Assembly: GCA_009924885.1 (NCBI GenBank) | Contig: RFQS01000101.1 | Coordinates: forward strand, 1 to 8,331 | From: Pseudomonadota bacterium | Lineage (GTDB): Bacteria; Cyanobacteriota; Vampirovibrionia; LMEP-6097 | DNA length: 8,331 nt | Direction: 5' to 3' | Shown: one piece after another, positions 1 to 6,797 of the stretch | Position numbering within the stretch: the stretch's first letter is position 1 | Layout: each line of letters begins with the position of its first letter | Translations under genes and position numbers: made by a program | The notes under the pieces: generated by a model | The model's database searches: none | What the model saw: only the letters and a program-made list of their open reading frames with translations | What the model was told of the DNA's origin: nothing

Positions 1-925
1 GATCTAAAAGAGGTATTTTCATAAGCAACTTCAAAAGAGGCTTTGAATTTAAATCTATAAAAATCCTCTCCTGAATTTGATTTAGAATTGGTGGTGTAAC
101 AGAGCATACTGTAATATTTTTGAACTCAAGATCAGTTAAGTAGGTCCTAGGATCAGCAGAAATATAAAGAGAAAAACCTTTTAAAAAAGCAGAATAGGGT
201 CCCAGAACACGTTCCGTAATAATAGCAAAGGAATTGACTGAAAAGAAAACATCTGGGGAGCTTAATCCTAAAGATTTTACCGAATCATTTATTACATTTA
301 AGAGAGCTTTATGACTTAATTGAATTAATTTAGGTAAACCCTCAGTGCCAGCAGTACATACAATACAAGCTGGGTCTTCAATGTTAATGTTTACTTTCTC
401 GCTCTTAATAAACGATTTGTCCATATCTTTTGACATTATTGAATCCCAAATATGCATTCCAATACCAGGTAATGGATCATCTGCAGCGCTAAGATTCGAA
501 TTGATAATAATATTTTTTATACCAAGCTTATGAATAGACAGAACTCGCTCTAGCTTATTAAGAAATTTGCGGTCATAAATAAAAATAGTTTGAACTTGAG
601 TGGTTTTTAAAATATAAGCTAGTTCCACGTCACTTGCTTCTGGGTGAACTCCAACAGTAACAGCTCCTAAGCTCATAATCGCAAGATCAGCTACCAGCCA
701 GCGATAGGAATTATGTGACCAAATCGCAATCGCCTGTGATTTAGTGTGTCCAAAACTCTCTAAAATACTCTTCAGCTTTTTTACTTCAGTCTTAATTTCA
801 GCAAAAGTAAATTTAGTCTCTACAACCTTACCCTTAAGGCTTTCTCCTTTTTCTGAAATTAAGTTCACCTTCGCATATTTAGCTGCTTTAATCTCAAAAA
901 GATCAGGTATTGATTTAAAGGACAT
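1..925 (-). CDS. Long-chain acyl-CoA synthetase-type AMP-binding enzyme, N-terminal part (C-terminus outside window)
   Basis: The minus-strand frame is open from the ATG at 925-923 to the window edge (308 codons, no stop), so the gene is partial. The family activates fatty acids in two steps, through an acyl-AMP intermediate to acyl-CoA. Residues 65-95 (AIAIWSHNSYRW, then LGAVTVGVHPEAS) are the usual N-terminal fold. The adenylate P-loop is at about 187-205 with core TAGTEGLPK. Residues 231-252 (SFAIITERVLGPYSAFLKG) match the ER..G.Y.AL..G signature of the FadD15/ACSL-type long-chain branch. The P-loop is divergent from the usual YTSGTTGxPKG: Cys replaces Tyr, Ala replaces Ser, Glu replaces the second Thr, and Leu follows PK. 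The conserved His of the LPLAH.ER region and the VPR.WEK motif are also altered (TPPILNQ). It is transcribed divergently from flgI. The family is secure; chain-length preference and full activity are not. Confidence 0.9.
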   Translation of the reverse strand, partial: MSFKSIPDLFEIKAAKYAKVNLISEKGESLKGKVVETKFTFAEIKTEVKKLKSILESFGHTKSQAIAIWSHNSYRWLVADLAIMSLGAVTVGVHPEASDVELAYILKTTQVQTIFIYDRKFLNKLERVLSIHKLGIKNIIINSNLSAADDPLPGIGMHIWDSIMSKDMDKSFIKSEKVNINIEDPACIVCTAGTEGLPKLIQLSHKALLNVINDSVKSLGLSSPDVFFSVNSFAIITERVLGPYSAFLKGFSLYISADPRTYLTDLEFKNITVCSVTPPILNQIQERIFIDLNSKPLLKLLMKIPLLD

Positions 926-1015
926 GCTTGCTTATATTATAGTAGTTTATATCGCATATCCAAATCAAGTATTTAACCGATAGATATTTTCCACGATAGG
1001 TCAATAAGATAATAG
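926..1015. promoter_or_regulatory. Divergent intergenic region between acyl-CoA synthetase and flgI
   Basis: This 90-bp AT-rich spacer must hold promoters for both directions. Besides the minus-strand TATAAT it carries a direct repeat of CGATAG at 978-983 and 994-999, starts 16 bp apart. The first copy sits in ACCGATAG (976-983), which matches six of eight bases of the flagellar sigma-28 -10 consensus GCCGATAA, but no good TAAA-type -35 lies at the right distance. A weak sigma-70-like TAAGAT (1005-1010) ends 5 nt before the flgI ATG. No Shine-Dalgarno is seen before flgI. Confidence 0.4.
936..963 (-). promoter_or_regulatory. Candidate promoter of the acyl-CoA synthetase gene
   Basis: On the minus strand a perfect TATAAT lies at 941-936, with a weak -35 (TTGGAT, 963-958) 16 bp upstream. 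Expected transcription starts fall near 929, only about 4 nt before the ATG at 925. There is no Shine-Dalgarno sequence in between. The mRNA would therefore be leaderless or nearly so. The -10 match is clear; the -35 is poor (TTG only). Confidence 0.5.
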
Positions 1016-2266
1016 ATGCGTCTCCTATTACTATTTTTATTTCTTCTCTCAACAAGCTTACCATCAGCAGCGATTCTAGTTAGAGTAAAAGATATAACGA
1101 AGGTGCAAGGTCTTCGTGATCATTATTTAATAGGCTACGGTTTAGTCGCGGGATTACCAAGTAATAGTGGTGACAGAAATAATATAGCCACTAATTTAGC
1201 TCAAATAAATATGCTCGAAAACTTCGGCGTAAATATTAAAGACTTCTTAGTTAATAATCAAATCGACGTAAAGAATTTAGATACAAACAATCCAGGGCAA
1301 TCTGCCTTAGCTGCACTGAAGCAGTTAAATGGTGGAGCAGTTGGAAATATAGCTGCCGTAATGATTACGGCGAAAATAGGACCTTATTCAAAAGAGGGTG
1401 ATCGTTTTGATGTAGATATTTCCTCCGTCTCTACTGCAAGAAACCTAACGGGTGGGATACTTTTACAGTCACTAATGAAAGCTGCTGACGGTCGAGTGTA
1501 TGCGACTGTTCAGGGACCTGTCATAAGCTCAGGTTACGAAATCGAAGCTAATGGCAGTTTAGTAAGAGAAGGCTCTCCTAATTCTGGCAGAATACCGAAA
1601 GGTGGGATAATCGAGTTCCCCTTACCTACTGAGATTAATACAGCTAATGGTCTAATACTAACTACTGATAAAATCGATTTCGCCACTACTAATAAGATAG
1701 TAGAAGCGATAAATAACTCCAACCTAAATCGCCGTGCAGCAGTAGTAGATGGCAGAACGGTAAAAATAGAATTAAATGGAGCTGGAGATAATCCCATTGT
1801 AGCTTTAGCTCAATTAGGTGACCTCAGAGTTAATGCTGAAAATGAAGCTAAAGTAGTTATCATGGAAAGAACTGGCACCATCGTAGTCGGTCAAGAAGTA
1901 AAACTATTTCCAGTAGCACTTTCTCATGGTGGAATATCTATCACAGTTAGAACTAATAATAATATCTCTCAGCCATTCGTTAATACCCTGGCTAACGTTA
2001 ATACCGCAACTGATGGCAGTACTATTAACAACAATAGTGGCACTGGAGGCGGAGCAGGTGGCGGCATAGTTACTCAAAGCTTCTCTAATTCAGACATTGA
2101 CTACAGTGACACCTACACCAAATATGTAGAACTCGCAGAAGCCACATCCTTAGCAGATTTAGTCAAAGAGCTTAATAAGATCGGCATTAAGGCTAAAGAC
2201 ATGATTTCTATCATGCAAGCCCTGAAAGCCTCTGGCGCATTACAAGCTGAGTTAGAAGTTATTTAA
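1016..2266 (+). CDS. flgI: Flagellar basal-body P-ring protein FlgI
   Basis: FlgI forms the periplasmic P ring around the flagellar rod, in the peptidoglycan layer. Residues 1-19 are a signal peptide with a leucine-rich core, and cleavage is likely after SAA. The mature start (ILVRVKDITKVQGLRDHYLIGYGLVAGL) is the hallmark of the family. Further conserved blocks are NIAAVMITAKIGPYSKEGDRFDVDISS, TGGILLQSLMKAADGRVYATVQGP, GRIPKGGIIE and the C-terminal SLADLVKELNKIGIKAKDMISIMQALKASGALQAELEVI. At 416 residues it is about 45-50 longer than a typical FlgI. Much of the excess is an Asn/Thr/Gly-rich linker at about 330-350 placed just before the C-terminal block. It contains no cysteine, so it lacks the disulfide known in enterobacterial FlgI. 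It is first in the plus-strand cluster; flgH and flgA are not in the window. Confidence 0.97.
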   Translation: MRLLLLFLFLLSTSLPSAAILVRVKDITKVQGLRDHYLIGYGLVAGLPSNSGDRNNIATNLAQINMLENFGVNIKDFLVNNQIDVKNLDTNNPGQSALAALKQLNGGAVGNIAAVMITAKIGPYSKEGDRFDVDISSVSTARNLTGGILLQSLMKAADGRVYATVQGPVISSGYEIEANGSLVREGSPNSGRIPKGGIIEFPLPTEINTANGLILTTDKIDFATTNKIVEAINNSNLNRRAAVVDGRTVKIELNGAGDNPIVALAQLGDLRVNAENEAKVVIMERTGTIVVGQEVKLFPVALSHGGISITVRTNNNISQPFVNTLANVNTATDGSTINNNSGTGGGAGGGIVTQSFSNSDIDYSDTYTKYVELAEATSLADLVKELNKIGIKAKDMISIMQALKASGALQAELEVI

Positions 2267-2268
2267 GG
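2265..2268 (+). promoter_or_regulatory. Weak ribosome binding site for the gene after flgI
   Basis: AAGG overlaps the flgI TAA stop and lies 9 nt before the ATG at 2278. It is the only Shine-Dalgarno-like element at usable distance from a start codon in this window. With the 11-bp intergenic gap it fits translation from a shared flgI mRNA. Confidence 0.35.
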
Positions 2269-2277
2269 CAAATTCAT

Positions 2278-3288
2278 ATGGTGAAATATACTCTGTTAAA
2301 TATTTTTAAATTAGACAACAGTAGATTCAATAAGACCTTAATTATTATTCTCTTAATCAACCTTATATCTATTTCTGGTGGAGAATATTTTTTTTTAAAA
2401 TCTGGGCAGGTGTGCGCAAACCCAGTCAAGCTTGGAGCTTTAGAAACCACTCCAGTACAGGTAGTCGCAGAATGGCCTGTTGATAAATATACTCAAGAAG
2501 GTGAACACTTTATCGCAAGAGTCGTAGAGGATGTCATCTTAGATAATGGTGAAGTCCTTATTCCTAAAAATAGTAAAGTTAAGGGGCATATCACGAACAT
2601 CACTAATGAAAAGAGTTTTAGGCGAGCAGGAAGGGTGGATATTGAATTTAAAGAAATAGTTTTTCCAAATAATATAAATTCCATTAAAATACTCGCCGAT
2701 GGAAGTTTAGTAGAAGATAAGCATAAATTACTTAAAGCTATAGGACAAGGTTCTGTAAAAGTATTAGGTGGAGCAGCCTTAGGAGCCATAATCGGATTTC
2801 GCTTCGCTGGAGTATTAGGCTCATCTCTAAGTGGTTCTAATTTAATGATAGCCGCTGGAACTGGTGCTGGATTAGCTTTAGTCTCTTTCATCTCCGAAAA
2901 TGGTAAAGAATTGAAAATCGAACCTGGGCTGCCGATGACTTTAAGTCTAATTAATATAGAGAATAAAACTTGCTCTGAACAAGCCATGCCGCAAGCAGAT
3001 ACTAAAGTCTCAGTGAAAATACTAAATAAAAGCAGAGATAAACTTAAATTACAGATCGAAAATAAAAATAATAAAGCTCTGCGTCTCGCTAATTTAAAAG
3101 TCGTGGATAACCTAGGCTATGTTAAGCACGCCATTAAGACCTTTAATTATTTCGACAGGCGTGATATACCAGCAAACTCAATACAAGAATACATCGTAGA
3201 TTTACCAAGTAAAGGAATAGATACTGGCAGATGGCTAGTTCTAACAGATAGTTTTGATAAAGAGGAATACTTTAGAGTGAAAATCTAA
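2278..3288 (+). CDS. Exported protein of unknown function with glycine-rich segment, between flgI and flgJ
   Basis: I do not recognise a named family. The protein has 336 residues. A basic, 19-residue N-terminus is followed by a hydrophobic core at 20-33 (LIIILLINLISIS) and a possible cleavage site after VCA47, so it is probably exported to the periplasm. Residues 75-145 (ARVVEDVILDNGEVLIPKNSK, then FRRAGRVDIEFKEIVFP) look like a beta-domain of the 'IP.GS.V.G.V' kind seen in periplasmic proteins and, loosely, in VirB10/TrbI C-terminal domains. Residues 157-200 are glycine-rich with small residues (GGAALGAIIG, AAGTGAGLAL), resembling a glycine zipper or membrane-inserting hairpin. Residues 240-336 appear beta-rich and could be an Ig-like sandwich. 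It starts 11 bp after flgI and is followed by flgJ after 42 bp, which suggests a flagellar basal-body accessory role. That role is inferred from position only. The ATG at 2278 is the first in frame after the flgI stop. Confidence 0.85.
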   Translation: MVKYTLLNIFKLDNSRFNKTLIIILLINLISISGGEYFFLKSGQVCANPVKLGALETTPVQVVAEWPVDKYTQEGEHFIARVVEDVILDNGEVLIPKNSKVKGHITNITNEKSFRRAGRVDIEFKEIVFPNNINSIKILADGSLVEDKHKLLKAIGQGSVKVLGGAALGAIIGFRFAGVLGSSLSGSNLMIAAGTGAGLALVSFISENGKELKIEPGLPMTLSLINIENKTCSEQAMPQADTKVSVKILNKSRDKLKLQIENKNNKALRLANLKVVDNLGYVKHAIKTFNYFDRRDIPANSIQEYIVDLPSKGIDTGRWLVLTDSFDKEEYFRVKI

Positions 3289-3330
3289 GTTAAGAATTCA
3301 AGAATACTTAGGCTTAAAAATATCAATAGC

Positions 3331-3609
3331 ATGAAAATAAACAATGATTTTTTGAATATACCAAGTGGAGTTAAAGTTAACAACTCTCAAGAAAAGACTA
3401 CTGCAAAGGAATTCGAAGCTATGTTTATGCAGATGATGTTAAAGGAAATGCATCCTAAAATGGAAGGTAACGGTATTTTAGGCCCGAGTAAATCAGAAGA
3501 AATGTTTCATCAGATTATGGACGAAACTATAGCAAGGGATATGGTCGAAACTGGTCAGACTAAACTCGGCTTAGAAGAAGCTTTAGCCCGAGAATATTTT
3601 CAAAATTAA
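3331..3609 (+). CDS. flgJ: FlgJ-type rod-binding protein, muramidase-less
   Basis: This 92-residue protein corresponds to the N-terminal rod-binding domain of FlgJ, which acts in the periplasm as a scaffold or cap for flagellar rod assembly. The signature is clear: AKEFEAMFMQMMLKEMHPKM at about 25-45, then SEEMFHQIMDETIARDMVETGQTKLGLEEAL, close to the usual 'F..M..d..a...a..gglGla..l' pattern. The C-terminal peptidoglycan hydrolase domain of enterobacterial FlgJ is absent. This is normal in many phyla, so it is not a truncation; a separate muramidase would be needed elsewhere. It lies 42 bp after the unknown exported gene, with no Shine-Dalgarno before the ATG. Shared transcription with flgI is likely. 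Confidence 0.93.
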   Translation: MKINNDFLNIPSGVKVNNSQEKTTAKEFEAMFMQMMLKEMHPKMEGNGILGPSKSEEMFHQIMDETIARDMVETGQTKLGLEEALAREYFQN

Positions 3610-3611
3610 GA

Positions 3612-3641
3612 GTGACTCAAAAATAAAATGCTGGGTATTAT
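3612..3641 (+). promoter_or_regulatory. Candidate sigma-70-type promoter of etfA
   Basis: GTGACT (3612-3617, four of six -35 bases) and TATTAT (3636-3641, five of six -10 bases) are separated by 18 bp. The predicted transcription start is near 3648, about 2 nt before the etfA ATG at 3650. The 40-bp gap has no Shine-Dalgarno, so the transcript would be essentially leaderless. This would let etfA be expressed apart from the flagellar genes. Confidence 0.5.
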
Positions 3642-3649
3642 ATCTATAT

Positions 3650-4618
3650 ATGAAAGTCTTAGTTTTCTGTGAAGCTAAAGAAAGCCTAAAAGAGGCTGGG
3701 AAGCTTGTTCTTAGTGATTCTTCTAAAGAGTTATTAAAATTTTCAATTAAAAATGTTGGTGCAGAAAATGTTTCAGCTTTTATCCTTGGTGAAAATTTAG
3801 CTTCTTCGCTAGAAGAGATTAAGAGTATCGGACCAGCTAAAGTATATTCTCTCGATTCATTATCAGTAAAAATTTTCAGTTCTGATATTTATAAAGCTAA
3901 ATTAGAAGAGGCTTTTCTTAAAGAATCAGCGAACTTAATTTTCGCTAGTCACTCTCCAGATACAGAGACTGTTTTAGCTATACTAGCTGCTAAATTAGAA
4001 ACTAATATTGCGACTGACTGCCTCGGTTTTGACTTCAATGAAAAATCCGTACTAAGATCCATGTACTCGAATAAACTTTCTTTAAAATCTTCATTAGCCG
4101 AAGGAAAAGCTTCTTTCATCAGTTTTAGACCTAATAGTATTCACATCGAAGAAGAAATCTCGGGAACGAATACTGAAATCATTAGCCTAGAGGCAGATTC
4201 AGCCGAAGCCAGAATAAAATGTATAGAGTTTAAAGCTGCTGCCTCTAAAGAACCTTCTCTAACTGAAGCAGCCATTATTATTTCAGGCGGCAGGGCCATG
4301 GGAAATAGTGAAAACTTCAGTATTTTAAGAGAACTAGCTGGAAAGATAGGTGCTGCAGTAGGAGCCTCTAGGGCAGCAGTAGATAGTGGTTATGCCCCTC
4401 ATAGTATGCAAGTAGGGCAGACCGGTAAAGTGGTTAGCCCTAATCTCTATATAGCTTCTGGTATTTCTGGCGCTATTCAGCATTTTGCAGGTATGGGTTC
4501 AAGTAAAGTTATAGTCGCGATTAATACAGATAAAGATGCTCCTATACTTAAAAAAGCTGATTATGCGATCATTGGTGATCTTTTTGAGGTAATTCCAGCT
4601 TTAAGTGCATTGCTGTAA
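3650..4618 (+). CDS. etfA: Electron transfer flavoprotein, alpha subunit
   Basis: ETF alpha binds FAD and pairs with ETF beta to carry electrons from acyl-CoA and other dehydrogenases to the respiratory chain; it acts in the cytoplasm. The 322-residue length is normal. The N-terminal domain (MKVLVFCEAKE, then LIFASHSPDTETVLAILAAKLETNIATDC) is the nucleotide-fold half. The C-terminal FAD-binding half is highly conserved: IIISGGRAMG at about 211-220, VGASRAAVDSGYAPHSMQVGQTGKVVSP at about 237-264, then LYIASGISGAIQHFAGMGSSKVIVAINTDKDAPI and ADYAIIGDLFEVIPAL. The usual partner etfB is not upstream, where flagellar flgJ sits, nor downstream, where ccdA follows. The link to fatty-acid oxidation with the divergent acyl-CoA synthetase at the left end is plausible but inferred. 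Confidence 0.96.
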   Translation: MKVLVFCEAKESLKEAGKLVLSDSSKELLKFSIKNVGAENVSAFILGENLASSLEEIKSIGPAKVYSLDSLSVKIFSSDIYKAKLEEAFLKESANLIFASHSPDTETVLAILAAKLETNIATDCLGFDFNEKSVLRSMYSNKLSLKSSLAEGKASFISFRPNSIHIEEEISGTNTEIISLEADSAEARIKCIEFKAAASKEPSLTEAAIIISGGRAMGNSENFSILRELAGKIGAAVGASRAAVDSGYAPHSMQVGQTGKVVSPNLYIASGISGAIQHFAGMGSSKVIVAINTDKDAPILKKADYAIIGDLFEVIPALSALL

Positions 4619-4645
4619 GGACGATGAAAACGTAGAACTTAGAGT

Positions 4646-4671
4646 TTGCGAGCAGTCCCTTTGGATATAAT
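4646..4671 (+). promoter_or_regulatory. Candidate promoter placing the ccdA transcript start at its ATG
   Basis: A perfect TATAAT at 4666-4671 ends 6 nt before the ATG at 4678. The -10 hexamer therefore lies at -12 to -7 relative to the A of the start codon, the classic spacing for leaderless mRNA. The best -35-like string is TTGCGA (4646-4651), but its 14-bp spacer is short. The 59-bp gap after etfA has no Shine-Dalgarno and no terminator hairpin that I can see. Confidence 0.6.
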
Positions 4672-4677
4672 GAAGTT

Positions 4678-5391
4678 ATGCTTGCGGTAATAATGCCTGA
4701 ATTTTTTTCTAATGACTTTAATCAGTTCTTATTAGTGAATCAAGCTAATACTTCTTTTTTCTTGATGCTGATTTTTGCTCTAGTGGGCGGGCTTCTCTCT
4801 AGTCTAAGTCCTTGCGTGCTTAGTCTTTTGCCTCTAAATCTTGCTTACATTGGAACACTTGAGATAGAAGACAAAAAAGCTGCTTTTAATAAAGCTGCTG
4901 CATTTGTGCTTGGAGCATCTTTAGTAATGGGTTTACTGGGTGCTTTTAGTAATTTTGCTTTTGCGGTTTTTTCTGAATTCAGATCTGCACTTTATCTTGT
5001 CATCGGGATCTTCATTCTTTTTATGGCATTAATGGTACTTGGTTTTATTAAAATTCCGTTACCACAGCTAGTTACACACATGCCCAAATTACCACCCTTC
5101 TTCATCGGCATACTCTTTGCTTTAATCAGCTCACCCTGCTCTAGTCCAGTCTTATTCGGCATACTGTCTATGGCTAGCACTGCTGGCTCCATCATCGGTA
5201 GCGTATTTGTAATGTTTTTTTATGCTCTTGGTTATACAGCGATTATTTTCTTTGCGAGCGTCTCGGTTGGTCTTATGAAACAGCTGAATTGGTTTAAATA
5301 TAATAATCTTCTAATAACTAGAATAAGCGCAGTAATACTTATTCTAGCTGGCTTATTTTACATATTTCTTGCTTTAAGCAGAGGTTTTTAG
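4678..5391 (+). CDS. CcdA/DsbD-family membrane thiol-disulfide electron carrier
   Basis: CcdA-type proteins carry reducing equivalents from cytoplasmic thioredoxin across the inner membrane to periplasmic thiol proteins, for example in cytochrome c maturation. The protein is 237 residues with about six hydrophobic segments. Its only two cysteines are C46 in SPCVLSLLPLNLAYI and C154 in SPCSSPVLFGIL, the paired SPC motifs expected of the redox-active membrane helices. There is no periplasmic DsbD alpha or gamma domain, so it is a stand-alone CcdA-size protein. No thioredoxin-like partner or cytochrome gene adjoins it, so its client cannot be told from context. Its TAG stop differs from the TAA of all the other genes here. 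The start follows the TATAAT closely, which suggests leaderless translation. Confidence 0.92.
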   Translation: MLAVIMPEFFSNDFNQFLLVNQANTSFFLMLIFALVGGLLSSLSPCVLSLLPLNLAYIGTLEIEDKKAAFNKAAAFVLGASLVMGLLGAFSNFAFAVFSEFRSALYLVIGIFILFMALMVLGFIKIPLPQLVTHMPKLPPFFIGILFALISSPCSSPVLFGILSMASTAGSIIGSVFVMFFYALGYTAIIFFASVSVGLMKQLNWFKYNNLLITRISAVILILAGLFYIFLALSRGF

Positions 5392-5423
5392 GAACCATAA
5401 GAGACACCACTGCACAACTTGCT

Positions 5424-6662
5424 ATGTCACTCAACCCTACCACAGTTAACTTTCTCACCGATTATGGTCTTGCTTTACACAAGCATGGTTTAGCTGCCCA
5501 TAATTTAGAGAGCGTGATGACTAATATCGCAAGTGCTTTAAAAGTGAGAATAGATGTCTTTTCGACTCCAACATTACTGTTATTATCACTTGAATCAGAA
5601 GAAGGTGAAAGATTACAAGTTGCTAAGCGACTAAGACCTGGTGATGTTAATTTAGATCGATTATCTTTGCTTGATGAACTTGGAGATAGCTTAATTGAAA
5701 ACGGATTAAACGTAGAAGCAGCTCACAGGCGACTCTCTGCGATTAATCGCAAAAAAGCAAACTACCCATCATGGTTAAAAACCCTCTCCTATGGCTTAGT
5801 AGCTTTAGCTGTTGCCATCATTTTCTCTGGAAGTCCAATAGAGCTTCTAGCTTCAGGAGTCGGTGGATTAATAGTAGGTTTCATCACTAATTATTTAGCC
5901 AAAGCCTTTAACATTGATCGTTCATTAGAGTTCATACTTGCCTTTATCATCTCTTTATTTACTCACATATGCTCTCACTTAGCTGCTTCTTTCCACTTGG
6001 CTAATGAATTCAATAGCAATCTAGTAAATATATCGTCTCTAGTATATCTTGTTCCAGGAGTAAGCCTTACTGTCTCAATGGCAGAACTAGCTACAGAAAA
6101 TTTAGTTTCAGGAACAGCTCGCCTAATGGGCGCTGTGATGATTTTATTAAAATTAGTTTTTGGTTTAATTATGGGGATTTTCGTAGGTCAACTTTTCTTC
6201 ACAAACCCAGTGATTGAACTCAGCTTGAAACCAGAGCACCCATTTAATATATTAGCCATAGCCATACTTTTCGCTTCAATAGGCTTCACCTTCCTTCTAG
6301 AAGCCCGTTTCAGAGATATCAAGTGGATAATGCTCTCTTCTTTTTTTGGTTTTGGTATTTTTAAAATCTGTTCTTTTTACCTTAGCAACCCATTCGCTCC
6401 GACCTTCATCGCAGCTTTAATAGTAGGCCTAGCTGCTAGCCTATACGCTCGTTACCTTAAACATCCAGCGATTACGATACTTTTACCAGGAATCACACTA
6501 TTAGTTCCTGGCAGCATGGGACTTAAAGGCTTAACATTAGTACTAGAAGATAATACAGTACTTGGTTTAAATCTTTTAATAAGAGTATTCTTCACGGGGA
6601 TGGCTATAGTAGCAGGTCTACTTTTAGCTAACATTTTAATTCCACCAAGACGTAGCCTCTAA
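5424..6662 (+). CDS. ThrE/YjjP-YjjB-family exporter, fused single chain
   Basis: The 412 residues combine both halves of the threonine/serine exporter (ThrE) family, which E. coli encodes as two proteins, YjjP and YjjB. Residues 1-116 are a soluble N-terminal region (FLTDYGLALHKHGLAAHNLESVMTNIASALKV) typical of the family. Membrane segments begin at about 117. The first half carries SSLVYLVPGVSLTVSMAELATENLVSGTARL and the second LLPGITLLVPGSMGLKGL, a related proline-glycine motif in each half. Known members export threonine, serine or succinate; the substrate here cannot be assigned. The ATG lies 32 bp after ccdA and has neither a Shine-Dalgarno nor a convincing -10, so it is probably read through from ccdA. 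This start leaves the conserved N-terminal motif intact. Confidence 0.88.
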   Translation: MSLNPTTVNFLTDYGLALHKHGLAAHNLESVMTNIASALKVRIDVFSTPTLLLLSLESEEGERLQVAKRLRPGDVNLDRLSLLDELGDSLIENGLNVEAAHRRLSAINRKKANYPSWLKTLSYGLVALAVAIIFSGSPIELLASGVGGLIVGFITNYLAKAFNIDRSLEFILAFIISLFTHICSHLAASFHLANEFNSNLVNISSLVYLVPGVSLTVSMAELATENLVSGTARLMGAVMILLKLVFGLIMGIFVGQLFFTNPVIELSLKPEHPFNILAIAILFASIGFTFLLEARFRDIKWIMLSSFFGFGIFKICSFYLSNPFAPTFIAALIVGLAASLYARYLKHPAITILLPGITLLVPGSMGLKGLTLVLEDNTVLGLNLLIRVFFTGMAIVAGLLLANILIPPRRSL

Positions 6663-6797
6663 AAATCATAAATTATCCCCATCATCACAACTCGATTTTC
6701 TGTGTTTTCATTGAATCCACTATTTTGAATTTTATTTCCTGTATCTAATAGCTCTTTACTATACAATATTACAGGAGTACATATACTTAATAAAACC
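6663..6797. other. Longest intergenic spacer; antisense 46-codon frame with an outer-membrane-like tail
   Basis: This 135-bp AT-rich gap is the longest gene-free stretch. On the plus strand it holds a -10-like TACAAT (6762-6767) and AGGAG (6773-6777), the latter 20 nt before the yqeK ATG and too far to serve it normally. On the minus strand, an open frame from the ATG at 6799-6797 to the stop at 6661-6659 ends in NRVVMMGIIYDF. That tail has the alternating hydrophobic pattern and final Phe of outer-membrane beta-barrel C-termini. It may be a gene remnant or chance. No hairpin terminator for the exporter gene is obvious. Confidence 0.3.

Noticed and set aside
345..983. Two plus-strand open frames (345-533 and 744-983)
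   Set aside because: They lie antisense to the well-supported acyl-CoA synthetase frame and have no recognisable motifs.
1534..1797. An 87-codon minus-strand open frame
   Set aside because: It is antisense to conserved FlgI sequence and shows no motif of its own.
2493..2987. A 164-codon minus-strand open frame
   Set aside because: It is the shadow of the exported protein between flgI and flgJ; the sense frame has a signal-like N-terminus and coherent domains, whereas this one has no recognisable features.
2278..3288. A VirB10/TrbI secretion component
   Set aside because: Only a loose resemblance around the IPKNSKVKG segment; there is no proline-rich region, no clear RFG motif and no other type IV secretion gene nearby.
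3331..3609. FlgJ as a truncated gene
   Set aside because: The muramidase domain is absent, but single-domain rod-binding FlgJ is normal in many bacteria and the frame ends cleanly at a TAA.
4992..5195. A 67-codon minus-strand open frame
   Set aside because: It is antisense to the CcdA-type gene, covering the conserved second SPC motif of the real protein.
6452..6634. A 60-codon minus-strand open frame
   Set aside because: It is antisense to the conserved second-half motif of the exporter and has no support.
6773..6777. AGGAG as the yqeK ribosome binding site, with an ATA start at 6783
   Set aside because: The spacing would fit an ATA codon, but ATA starts are very rare and the ATG at 6798 gives the normal YqeK N-terminus.
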